NCBI GenBank assembly: GCA_029168955.1
Contig: JAPDOI010001563.1
Location: 100,601 to 164,600 of the forward strand
Length of the DNA: 64,000 bases
Reading direction: 5' to 3'
From: Aplectana chamaeleonis
Lineage: Eukaryota > Nematoda > Chromadorea > Rhabditida > Cosmocercidae
A program made the translations under genes and the position numbers. The notes below the pieces were generated by a model. That model made no database searches, had not been told where the DNA came from, and saw only the letters and a program-made list of their open reading frames with translations. This document shows, piece after piece, positions 1-12,500 of the stretch (positions are counted from its first letter, which is position 1; every line of letters starts with the position of its first letter).

Positions 1-29
1 CTCCTTGACAGTGATAGCCTAGTGTTTTG

Positions 30-230
30 GATCGCTGTCGTGCTAGAATGAGGAGCTGTAATCGTACATCTAAGAAGCCAATGAAGTGCCATGAACTCCA
101 AAATACTTTCGTGAATGTACTCTGTGAGAATTCCCCGAAAGCGACGAGTGGAGCCAACACAATTAACAGGGAAGCATCCCCACACATGCGTGCTGCACCA
201 ATGGAGAAAAGTATCAGGGATTCATGAAAG
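30..230 (-). pseudogene. Tc1/mariner-like transposase remnant
   Basis: The - strand reads CSTHVWGCFPVNCVGS, then ILTEYIHESILEFMAL and TITAPHSS. This resembles the VWG-C-F...G...Y...L...DN-P-H stretch in the middle of Tc1/mariner DDE transposases, with the DN aspartate apparently lost. It is cut by the window edge and followed by no recognisable partner. A 66-codon open - frame lies next to it at about 270-470 but I cannot assign it. Confidence 0.4.
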
Positions 231-449
231 CAAGCATCTACTGTTTGAAGGGGCAAAGTGCGTTACATAACGCTTTCTAAAAAATTTTGTCCCCTTCAAG
301 CTTGCCCACGGTGTTGGCCTCCATAGTCTTCTCGATGGAATCGAGATGAACGTCCATAGCAGGCCACGGCGATTGTTCCGACCAACTATGACCGAGTCCT
401 AATGTCGGTTTGCCAGCGTTACCTGCATCAAACTTAAGTGATCCAAAAG

Positions 450-524
450 ATGTGTTTGAGTAGCGGAAGTTTTAATTTTTTTTTCATTTCTCTGTCTAAG
501 AATTGTCGGCGTCGGCAACTTCAG
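450..524 (+). CDS. fcp-1: fcp-1 candidate first exon
   Basis: An ATG at 450 opens a 25-codon frame running in phase 0 into the GTAAGA donor at 525; the 78-bp intron ends at the TTTTCAG acceptor before 603. The peptide is not conserved in any way I recognise. A pyrimidine-rich stretch ending in AG at 500 could instead be a splice or trans-splice acceptor, leaving this as untranslated leader. Weak call. Confidence 0.35.
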
Positions 525-3500
525 GTAAGAATGATGATTTTACAGCAAATTTTGCAGATCGTTTGGAGTAACAGACTGCAGCTGTTTTAATGGCCTTTTC
601 AGGTTCTGCTCGAATACCGAACTTTGAGCGGCGAAATCGCCAAGGTGAAGGCGCTAAGTGAAGGAGTGGTCACATTCGATCGTGCTGTCAAGAATGGCGC
701 TGAAATGGTGCAGGTCTGCCTCTTGTCGTTTGTGTAGTTGGAATGCCCGTCGGGACCTATCTCGATCTTGTTTTCTAAACAGCCCATACAGTTTTGCAGA
801 CAATCACTGCTTCTAGGGCATGCTGATCGCACGTATCGAGCCTTGCCAACATGCTATCGTGATCAAAGATATGTGCGCTACATGCGGGCGTGATCTAAGA
901 GAGTAGGTTAATTTTTTGTTGCAATGTTAAAGGCAGTTTCCTCGTTGAATGTAATATATTTTGATTTTTTTCGCAGAGGTAAGATTGTTGGGTAGGGGGC
1001 ATTAGCGGAAGGATTCCACAAAACCTTCTTCACCAATTCCCCCCTCCCCCCACACACACTTAATCCTATTTTGTGGAGTTCACGTATTAAACTTTCTAAG
1101 TCAGCGTCTCCTCTTTGTGTTTCTCTTAACAAAATTCTTTGAAAATAAGAAGTTTCTAATGCACATGTTTGGGTGCTAGGCCTCCTCAAGATAATTCCTA
1201 AACGGCACATCGAGAACTGCTCCTTCGGATGGACAAATCTTCTTTTTTTGGCGAACTGATACGATTTGCTGGCTGATCCACGCGACTTCTACCCTTTCGG
1301 GCCGTTTTTCCTCGTTCTTTATTTCCTGCATTTTTGAGAGGAAGCAATACTTGAGTTGCTGCAGAAAAAAAGTAACTTTTTAGTCGTGAACACTGCTCTT
1401 AAAATGCTGATAAAATCGTTACTGCAGCAGAATGAAAATCTTTCTGGCTGTAATCCACGCATATCGAGAAAACCTGTACGTCTTGTACATAATCCTGGTG
1501 AGCGTTCGACGATCAGTCGGCTCATGAAAGGCGTGCACTCTGATGTTGCAGGCCCATGGTTTGTGCGTCACCTTTTGAGATTCTCGTGTAGCAGAATTAG
1601 AGTTTGCCGCGGATGCTTGAAAGGAATATCGATCTGCACTATCCCTACAAAAATAAAACGGTCCTCAGTCGTGTACGGTAAGCATGGATCCTCAAGAGCG
1701 TTTTCTATAGCAGGTTGGCGCAAACTCGGTGCGCCTATGTTATAGCATATGGCACCGTGTTTGCGCCAACCTTCAGCTGTGAACGCGGAGTCTCTTCCGG
1801 ATCCACGCCGACGTTAAGTTTGTTCTTCGTTGAGGTCGAAAGCGTGAACCGGTACTCTCCCGATGGCTAGCTATATTCCCCACACAAAACAGGAGAAGCC
1901 TGGAGGCATCTACTCAGACAGCAGGTGCGGGCGGATCGCTGGCTTTTGGCGGGCGGATGGACATCCCCCCGCCATCCGCTCGCCATTAGCCAGCGATCCG
2001 CCCGCCAGTAGCCAGCGATCCGCCCGCCGGTAGCCAGCGATCTGCCCGCCAGTAGCCAGCGATCCACCCGCCAGTAGCCAGCCATGCGCCCGCCAGTGGC
2101 CAGCGATCCGCCCGCCAGTAACCAGCGATCCGCCCGGCAGTTGTCATCGATCCACCCGCCAGTTATCAGCGATCTACCCGCCAGTTCTCAGCGATGTACC
2201 CGTAAGTTGAACCCCTTCTCCTTTTGATCCCTCGGGTCGGGGACCAATTGTTAAAGGCAGTGTCCACGATGAAAATCGTTTTCGAATTTCCACCAGAAAA
2301 CGAAGGTTTAGAGTCTGGCTGTTTCATCAGTGAAGAAAGAATCATGAAAAACGCTGCGAAACGTCCAAAATCAGCTTTTCTTCTTGAAAGCCACATTTCA
2401 ACGTTGGACCAGTTGCTCGGGCATGGGCCTGAAGTAGACAGCGTGCAAATGCGCCCCAATGCTAAAACTCAGGCGCGCTCGTGCTCCAATGCTAATGCAG
2501 AAGCGGACCAAACTGTTCCTCGAAAAACTCGACCGCGAGCGGAAGGGCTAGCGCGAGCGGACTTCGGAGCCGTATGGAGCTCTTTCGCGCCCGTTTTCGT
2601 TCGTTCTTTCGACCCCAGTGCTCCAAGGAGACCCTGAGTTTTCGATTTCCGGCCAAAAACCGAGGACGAAATTTATCGTGGACACTGCCTTTAAAGGCAC
2701 AGTCCAACCTCAAAATCGATTTTCTGTCCCCCTTCTTATCTTGAGAATGGTCTCACGCTGATTCCAATGATGTCTCTCTAATCGTACAAGGCCCCCTGGG
2801 GACGGAGTTGTGGCCCCTCAAAAATTGAGCTGCGGTAGCATGGTGGACGAGTTGTCCGAGGATTGTAACTTTCGTCACTTGCAACCTATGGATGCGAGCC
2901 GACCTGAATAAAGAGAGAATTTGAGAATGTAGGGAAGAACGGGGCTCTTGATCGGAAATCATCACTCATCTCGCCACTGTTCAACTCGAAAGATCGTAAA
3001 GGGGCGTGCCAAAGTGGCTTCCTGGTGTGGGCGCCCCAGATTGGCTTCCTCCTATATCTCGCTTATTCTGTGGAATCGAGAGCTCTCACTTGGCAGGTGT
3101 TATACGGGGTGGGTCTACTTCATAATTATGTGGAAATCTTAGCTTTGGCCCCTGGGCTTGGAATGTGCCTTTAAGCACCTATGACGCAGTCTTAATCAAC
3201 CCAAAGAGTAGACTACCTAAACATGTTGAGAAAACCTGGGCCGAAAAATCCGGTCAAAAACTTTTTACTGCCCAAGAAACTCACCCGTTGCCCTGAAGTT
3301 TGTGCTGCACCCTAGACCCCAACCGGCGTATAGTCGACAACCGATCGCTTTGACATTTTGCTTTCCTTATTGTTTCTTGGCGCAAAGCCGATGTGCCTAT
3401 GTTATACATAACTTGAGTGCACAGAGTTTGCGCCAAGTCACAATAAGGAGCGCAAGCTATGTGGGCGACCGGTGCCGACCGTACTTCTGCACACCTCAGT

Positions 3501-6500
3501 ACTGCTCATCTACTGCCTTATACCCACATAAAAATGAATCAATTCGTTTACTCCGTCCCGTGTCTCATATTCTACCCTTTAATGTTTGAAAACTACAATT
3601 TTTCTGTAGACGTTGTTCACGAGAGATTGACCCACCGGTGTACGATAGGCCTCTTTGAACACCAGACACGACAGTGGGTCGAGCTGTTCAAAAATTGAAT
3701 GCAATGCCCCAGTGTCTCAAAAGAATTGCGTCCAGCCCGCCCCGCAGTGTCCGAACAGGAGTGAAATAACGTTCCGCATTTGCAGATAAGGTCTGTCGCA
3801 GCACGCAGCTTACAAACAATCTTGCTGGGACCTAAATGATAGTGCCGTGACCCCGTAGACCCAGCTCTAGTATATCCGAGCTGCTCGCTGCAACTACGGT
3901 TGTTTGCAGCTGCGGACCCAAAGTTCACTCCGATTAGGGCAGTAGAGATTTGAAGCTCATCAGCTGCGCTAGTAGTGTACTTTGCGGTTTGATTGTGCTC
4001 CAATATGGGGCGCAGGTTGGATATTGTGAAATCATTCACGCGACCACCCTTTCAGGGCGCCAGTTCACAATCACCCTGAAAAGTTCTGTGGCTATATCCA
4101 TGAAACTACGGGAGCCTCCCGGAAGGGTTTCTATAACCAGCCTGTGTATGCGTTCGGCGAACTTTGGACCTTCCCGGGAGGCTCCCTTTGTTTCATGAAT
4201 ACGGCCAACTAACTACATAAATTGCGCCAAAACGTGTTGCTAGCTACAACTAGTCGCATTTTCATCTTTTGGCAAGTGAAGTAAAATCACATCGTGCTAG
4301 AGCGGATAATTTGGCTCACTCGGCACTTTCACAAAGTTAGTAAGGGCTCCCTACATTGCCTAAGTTCCAGAAAAATCTGCATTGTGGGTCTCGAAATAAT
4401 GAAATTCTATTTACCATGCGTTCCTGACTGAAGGTTGGCACAAACTTGGTGCACATATGTATTAGCATATGGCACCGAGCTTGCGCCAACGTTTACAAGA
4501 GAACAGAATGTCTCACTAGGATCCATGCCGACCGTACATTTCAAATGTCGTAATTCGACTTCTTTGAAACTCTGACTTTCGGGTATATTCAGGTTTTCAA
4601 ATTCTTACCTTTCGTATCCTCCCATAGAAAATCCTCAAAAATGTGGGTGGTCACGGTCCACACATCCAAATTGGGGAACCTCATCACTCGAATTCAACCC
4701 TGCGCCCACACAGCTAGCGTGCACGCTAAACCGGGACACCGCCTGCACGCCGACACGCGACGCGGCCGGCACAGCGACACACCTTGCGGCCGGCACCCCG
4801 ACACGCGGCGCGACGGCTCCTCCCAACCTCTATTGGGGCCTTCACCGGGTGAGAGGGACCTCCAGATAGGGTTCAAGCACCGCAAACTTTAGTAACTGAA
4901 CCGAGGACGTCGCCGCCATCTGACTCCTGCGAATGAAAAATGCGTGATATATCTACTTCCCTCGAAGGAGGCTCGCTTCCTCTAAAAATAAGGTTGACAC
5001 CAGTTTACTATAGTTGTGCCCTGGAAGAAAAGACCGAATATCGAATAGATTTGAATGACTCCCTTTTTTTAACGTCCGATTTTTGAATATATTCGAATGA
5101 CCCTCTTTTTTCGAGGTCCGAATTTTGAATTCGAATGAAATCGACTCGAATATATTCGAATAATTTCAAAGCGAAAAACAGAAAACACGCCAAGTGAGCC
5201 GTCAGTGGATGACCGTAAATTATTCCAAGCGCAGGAGAGGCGGGGAAAACTCCGTGGCTCCTCCATTCACGCGCTTCGCTTCGCTTCTCCCCCGTTCGTC
5301 CACTCATGCGCTCCGATCATCCCCCGTCTGCCTATCCCTTTCGTAATCGGAATACATTACGACCACCACCCTAGTTGCCCAAGAAATACTGACAACACAA
5401 TTCGTTTTCGCTGATGGGACCTAAGCTTTCTCCTGTAAAACGTGGATGAGTACATAGCACCATCTGTGTCAAGAATTTAACGATATTGTATGGTTTCTAT
5501 CATATCTCTAAATACCCGCGGCGTAGATGTTATTCCGCCATCTTGAGCGAAGCGCTTTTCTCTCCATTTCTAGCATACACCATATGTTTTTTTTTCAAAG
5601 ACAACCGCTCAGGTTCTACCAAAAACTCATCATAGTAGTGTCATAGCTTCCCAGAATTAGGATACTCGCGATAAACTGGGAGAATTAGAGAACACGTACA
5701 CTAATGAGCTACATACGAGGTAAGCATTATAAGATCACTCAACAATTAAGCAATATCAAGAAAAAAGCGACATATAGAAGTGAAACAACTATGACACTGA
5801 ATTAGAGATGGCGGATGGGGCTTTGTGGCGTGGCAGTGGATCAATAAATGAACTCCAATCCACTCATCATTAGTTGACCAGTTTCGCCGTGTAAAATTTG
5901 AGCGGGCGGATCGATGGCTATCAAAGCCCTGGCGGGCGGATCGCCGGCAGGTTGCTGGCGGGTCGCTGCATCTCATAGCTCAGCGGGCGGGTCGCTCGCT
6001 ATTAAAGCCCTTGCGGGCGGATCGCTGGCAGGTTGCGGGCGGATCGCCGCTTTAGAGCTTGCCGGCGATCCGCCCGCTAGCGTGATCAAGTTTTCCAGGC
6101 GCCGCTATCCGCCCGCCAAAACGCAGCGATCCGCCCGCAAGGGCTTTGATAGTCAGCGATCCGCCCGCCGAGGCCACGATGAGCAGCGATCCGCCCGCAA
6201 CTTGCCGGCGTACCGCCCGGAGAGGCCTTGATTGCCAGCGGTCAGTACGCACCAGTTGTCTGAGTAGTCTGATCCTAACGCGAGACTCCCATCAAACTGC
6301 GGACGGTCGTTTGGCTCATGGGTTAGGACACCCACAAATCCACTCTCGCGGCTAAAATTATCCTTGATAAGGTATTCCAGAGAGCGACTCGGGGTCACCC
6401 TCCAGGACATGTCAGTTTCTTGGTTAGCTAAAATGAGGTAGTAATAGTCGCCCCCTGCTAGTTAAATTACAGCGCAAGAACATGTGTATCTGCGGAGGCG

Positions 6501-9500
6501 TCATGAAAAACGGGACATTTCGCTTTTCGCCTCTATAAATTGTTTTGGGTTTTGGCAAAGTGTTCTTGTGATAGTCAAGTTCACATAAACATAGAACTAC
6601 TTTCCTTACTGAGGAGTTCCGGGGTAGTCCTATTGAGCGTGTAGGGCCTTTCGGAGTGGCGTCGCAGCGAAACTCGTTGTCGCAGAGACAGTGTGAGTGA
6701 TGGGGGTGCTAAGCAGCACAAACCTTGGAGCGCGACGGGGGCGACCACCGCGCCTTCAGAGTGCGCAATTTGAGCGAGTCTCGTTGCGAGCTGGCAGCGA
6801 CGTCGCGCGATGGAAATGGTTTCGACTATTTTTGTCGCTGTCGCTACCGTACCGCCGTAGTTTCTTTGTGTTTGTAGGTGTTCCTTTGCTACTATCGGCC
6901 CATTAGCCTCTGTAAAACCATTTATTTCGCATATTTCATTGTTTTTTTTCAATCTAACTAACGGCGGCGAAGAGGTAAGAGACGCAGGGGCAGAAATAAG
7001 ATTCGTCGATAAGTCATAGCCACTTCCACTTTCTCTCGCTGTGGGGAGCAACGCGGCGATTTTCGCAGGTCCTTATGTTTGTTTTCTGATTTCATGGGGA
7101 ATTTCTCTCTACAGTTAGGTCCGTGGCTTGTTTCTTCAAAAAAACATTTAAATCTCACCCGCGGCTGGCGAGGGCCGTTGAAATCTAAGAATTGGGTGAA
7201 GAACGGTAGCTGCTGGGAAAATAATGTGAATGCTTCCTGGGACAGCTTGGCTCTCTTTGCCCAGCTGCTGACGTCCTTTTGCCAGTAGATTAGGGAGATA
7301 GAACGTTTTCGACCTCTGCGAAAAACTCGAATTCGCTCGAGCTCGCGCGTGCCAGATATCTGGAGACGCGTCAGTCATTAGCCTTTGTGCACTCAAATGG
7401 CGGCAAGCGGGTTCTCCTCTCTTTGTCAGAAGTATTTACATTATTCTGATCCTTTGCTACTTTTTCATCTACAATGTGTACTATATTCATGTTCGCCTAC
7501 CCACTATGAATTTCATGGTGTTTAATCGATGAATCATGTACGACTTCGTCTGAGTGAACGCGTTAAGAGCGCAAAGAGACCAGCGACATCATCTCTGCCC
7601 TTCTTCCCATAATCGTTTCTTGTGATGCACCGTTATCCGCTAAGCAGAAGTACGGCACTAAAAGTCAAAGAACACTATCATACTTTTCGAGCTTCAGAAA
7701 TTTTGCTAAGAGGTTGCCTTTGAAGTGCTGGTCACGTATCCGTTTTCTGCTTTCCGATTTTCTTAAAAATACACTGGTCTTGGTAGCCGAATGACAAGGA
7801 AGCTATCGTGATCAACCATAATATTTCCAAAATTGAATGAAGGCGGATATTGGATTTGTGATCAGGGGCCGTATGCATATCGTCTCCGTCGGGAGACGAG
7901 GGCCTCCGCTACGTCAGAGAGGCACCCGGAGGGGGTCACGCGATGCTCGATGTTTGGAGAGCTCCCGGCGGGTGGCTCCTATTGTCCCCACCCCGAATTA
8001 GGGGGAGATGTAGAACTTCAGCATTCTCACCTGGATTTTTCCAAATTCGTTTATTAACTGAATAAAATAGTCAATATTTCAAATAATAATCCACTGTCTT
8101 GTAAATTTTGCAGCCCTATTCCGAATTTTTCACAGAGTTTGGAGATTTTTTGAAAATATTCTCCGTCACACTTCCCACTGTTTTCCTGCTCTGCTTGAAT
8201 ACATCTTTCGGGCAAACAACCATATTTTCTTTTTAGGTGTTTTTGATAGGCTATACCTCAGTAAATTGTTGAGAAGGCGAGCGAGACCTTCCAAGGTTTG
8301 TGAAGAAAGATGGATTTTGGAGTAACGCCCCGCAGTAAAGGTTTCCCTCTCATAAAATTAGGAATCGGACAAAAGGAACGAGGATTGTTAGCGAGATGCG
8401 ATTTGGCACAATAATGAAGTGCATTGCGTGGAACACTATTGGGTTGGAGATCAGGCTGACTATTGGGCTGGAGGTCTTCAAATTTTAGTACGTGAAGCGG
8501 TGGACAGTAAGTATTTTTAGGCGTAGCAGACACGTTTTTTTTGGGTGACAGGCGTGTCTTCTATCGCAAGCATGCCAACGTGAGGCGGTTTTTGGAATGG
8601 CATCCCATCGAACTGTGCATGGACAACTGAGGTCTCCCAAGAACATGCCCCTCCTTGTATTATTATTATTCAAAAGGCCTCTTGAGAACATAGCACTGCA
8701 TGAAGCGTATATTGAGTCTGCGTCTGTAAACTCAACACTGCACAGCTGTTCTTCTTAGAAGCAGCTTTTTATTACTTACTGAAACAATGCATTCAAATTC
8801 TTCTAAGATGTTGCACCATAAGTCAAAATAGATTTTTCCGGTGGTTTTGTTTTTATTACAACTTACGGTGGCTTGACCGTATTTACGGTTTACGATTCAC
8901 AAAATATGAAATTTCGTTTACGCACACCCCCGCCTCCCACTGTGCATCGCGGGGACACTTTGGTCCTTCCCGCCGTGAAACTCCCCGCGTGGGGACGGGT
9001 GCACGCATCCACCTCTGAAGGAAGTGGTATGCATACGGCTAAGCAACTCAAGAAACCCTTCTGGCAAAGTTTCAGTGGTGTCTAGATTGTCCACCTATCA
9101 CAGTAGTATAAGTTCCGTAATCTTCCGACAAAGTGAAAATTGACTTCGTATTCGTATTCAGCGTTTCAAAGAACTCCCCTTTACAAAGTTTGGGCAAAAA
9201 TGTTTCTCCTCCGCTGGGGTTCGAAAAGTGGAATAATGCCGTCAAAAATTGTTCTTGCATTTACAGAAAATTGAGGCCAATTCACGATGAAAACGCAAAA
9301 TTGGATTTCTCGATTACCTTTAAAGTTTGCAGTACGCGCCCAAGAACTAAGGCAGGGTACGGCGCGGGGTGTGGATATCCACCACGGGGGCCTGAGCTGC
9401 GCAAGGGTGTAGGGGGGGGTCTGAGCTCTGCCGGGAGACCAAATGAACCTTTCTGACCGGGAAGATATAAATTTTCCTGGAAGTTAAAATTACACAACAA

Positions 9501-12500
9501 AAAACAGAGAAAATAACGCCCCAGGGAGGGGGTCTGAGAAAATCTCTAAATTTTCTGCCTTTGGAGGTGGGTCTGAGTGAATTTAGCTTTTTTCCACACC
9601 TCGCGCCGTACCCTGAACGAAGAGGAAAAGTCTCCAAGTTCGACTCTCGATAAACCTCGGCATCAGAACAATTTGTTGAACGTTCGTCTGTAGCACGCAC
9701 GAGGTGGTAGGATGACTTTATTGACTCACGTTTCGGCGGATCCGCCCTCGTCGGAGTCTGAAACGGTCAAATTTACTTGTAAAATTAATCGGCCAAATGT
9801 AGATACTATCCTACAGAAATTCAGACAAATTTTCCAGAACGAATGGCACGGAAACATAGAACTGAGGGGCATACCTGTTCAAAAGTCTTCAGAAAACTAT
9901 GTGATCAGTAGCAAAGCTGGTACCAGAGTGAGAGAAAGTACTCTAATCAGAAGCCGAGTCTGATGTAGTTCCCGTGTTATATTTATACCCTCGTACTCCC
10001 GCTTGATCTTGGGATCTCTCGCACTGATCCAGAACGCTTCCAGCGCTTTTCGCGCACTAGTCTGGGCCTCCCGCGCTAGGATCTCCACTCTCACCTCAAA
10101 ATCATCCCCCTCATGGCAATCAACCCTGTGGCAGCCCAGTGCAGTGCCGACCCGCGACCTTTCTTTCCCATCTAGGGGTTCCTTAATTTGCACATGTAAG
10201 GGACGAGCCGTTTCGCCGATATACTCTTCACCACAGCTCTGACATGTGATAATGTAGATGACGCCCGAAGCAGCGCAGTCGCCCTCCTTGCCTGCTGGGC
10301 AGATGACGCAATGTGGGGTAACGCATGCGCGGTCATATTGGCGATTGCGAACCAACTGCTGCTTGAAATTACTGGGAGGGATGGTCAGTAAGGATACAGA
10401 ACCTTCCAATCCCGCCCCGCGCAGGCGAAAAAGGTAGGTGGTTTCTTTACGCTTTAAAGGCTGTGTTCACGATGATTTTCGTTCCGGAGTTTTCCACTCA
10501 AATCAATGCGTTGGACACCAAGTGTTACCAAAATTACGAAGAAACGGTTTGAAACGCACTAAAACGTCTTACTTCAGTGACATTATTCTCTGGCCTGGAA
10601 TAGTTGTCCGATTGGATGAACATGTTCACGGTGGTTTTCACCGGTGAAAAATGGTGTTAATCGAAAATGAAGGAATATTTTAGGTAAAACAGTATTAGTT
10701 AGGGTCCAAAGGAATGAGCAGAGCAACAGAGAGTAGCGAATTCCAAAAGACGGGTCCACAGAAATTTCGTTGTCAAAACGAACAGTTCCAGTGAGAGTGA
10801 AAAAGTGGGGTGAGAGTAAAGGATTTGGTGCTCTTCTGGGGCGTTTTTCTCGATTTCTTCGTCAGTTTAGTTCTACCCGGGGGCCAAACAATCGATTTAG
10901 CCATTGATCTCGAAATCGAAGATTATCGTGAACACTGCCTTCAAGTTGGCCCCGCGAATTAGAATGCAGCTTTCGAATGAATTGGGGATATTTTAAAAAT
11001 TCGTATGTGTGGTTTTTGAGGGTAGCCTAATTTTTTGTAGACTGTTTATCATTATTTGATCAAGTGGCCGGGGGACAACGAGGAGGAATTCCTCCAATCA
11101 GGGCTCTTTCCCTTGTTGTGCTCTGTGTTTTTATTCCGTATCAGTGTCTAGGTCGTTTTGAATAGAGTCAATCTCGCGTTCAGGAAAGACGGTCGAGCCG
11201 GTCAGAGAAGGGAGTCATCAACCGCGAGTGTGTCTATGATTCATCATGTACCAGAGCTCATCGTGTCTGACGACGTGAGCACGTATTGAATTCTTTTCGT
11301 CCATTCAAGTTATCAGAAAAGACGAATCAGAGTCATCGCAGCCAGCCTGCATGAAGCGTAAATGAGTAATTGCTTGTTTGCAGCTGGCAGAAGAAATTGG
11401 CTCAGCGGACTTGAAGAATGTCTTGAATTCACGCAAACTTGTCCTGTTGGTGGATCTTGACCAGACAATTATTCACACAACAAATAGACCTTTCAAAGTT
11501 GATCCAAAAAAGGTGAGGTCAGTTTGTAGCGGAGGATCGATTTCCACTCAGTCGGCTCTCGGCTTATCGCTTGGTACATTCTGCGATTTACTTGCGCACT
11601 TACGCCGTTTTATGATTGCACCACAATTAGCTATATCACAAAAACTTGTCTTGTTTATGAACCCCAGTTGTGCAATCGCGGTGACTGCAGGTTTCCCCAC
11701 GATTATCGGTAGACCTCATTCGCATATGAAAAATTGCTGTCTGGCAGGTCTAACCACTTCCCAAGGAACAGTGAAGACAGTTTCAGGCAGGCCGTTGTCC
11801 AGAATCTCGACGAAGCTACGTCCCCCACTTGGAGATCAATTTTTTTGAAAAATTTCCAAAACTCTCACGTTCCCCGGCTCTGAAAAAAATGTCTGATAGT
11901 TCTCACAAAGAAATGTTCCAAATTTCTTTCAATTTAGATTTATTATTTAATATATACTGCACTTTCTATCCTACTGGTCAGCCTCGGGAGTGTAGTTTTG
12001 ACGGCGAGCAACATTGGCGATATCGTTGAAGACTGCAACTAATCCTTCAGTGCCTCTATAGTTTTGAACCAGAGAGAAATCAGAAAATTTCTAAAAAATC
12101 ATTTGTAATTGAAACTGTAGGGAAAGTTCCATTATGGCAGATTACGTGTACGGAGGGTACTCGAATGCTGAACTAGGTTCCCCTTCTTACGAAAAGTGAG
12201 TTTGAGAATTTCACGAAATTAGGGTGCCTTTATGATTTTGAAACGCTCTGTAGTCTCTTTGGTTCTACGCTGACCAGAAATGGTGTTCCACGTTAAGTCA
12301 ATCGACTTCGAAAATAAGGTGAAATCGTTCATTTCAGCATGGCGATATTCACACTTACACAATGTTCGGCACAGAATATCACACGAAGTTACGCCCGTAT
12401 ACGCATGAGTTCCTGCAGCACATGAGTTCACTTTACGAGATGCACATAATAACTTATGGGCAGCGACAATATGCTCATAAAATTGCAGAGGTAGGAATCA

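Larger units (their letters stand above)
903..11183 (+). other. fcp-1 intron 3 (10.3 kb), content map
   Basis: Holds three copies of a 57- to 86-nt hairpin repeat (1714, 3364, 4434), a 22-bp tandem repeat (about 1925-2200), two abutting TTAA elements (2251-3174), a 105-nt hairpin (4096-4200), a Helitron-related fragment (4640-4935), a foldback element (about 5880-6264), a short hAT-like element (9353-9615), a Penelope-like fragment (9897-10453) and a TTAA MITE (10454-10944). I see no supported feature in about 6420-7820 or 8060-9340. Confidence 0.75.

Noticed and set aside
270..470. 66-codon - frame with WPAMDVHLDSIEK, possible Tc1 end
   Set aside because: It would lie on the wrong side of the transposase remnant at 30-230, so the order does not fit.
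3617..4039. 140-codon - frame inside fcp-1 intron 3
   Set aside because: Balanced composition but no motif or repeat partner seen; kept as undecided, not annotated as a gene.
6581..7051. 156-codon - frame
   Set aside because: No motif, no homology to the elements around it.
12145..12195. Possible extra fcp-1 exon between exons 5 and 6
   Set aside because: Exons 5 and 6 join in phase with a conserved product; the candidate has no conserved peptide and contains a stop in the needed frame.
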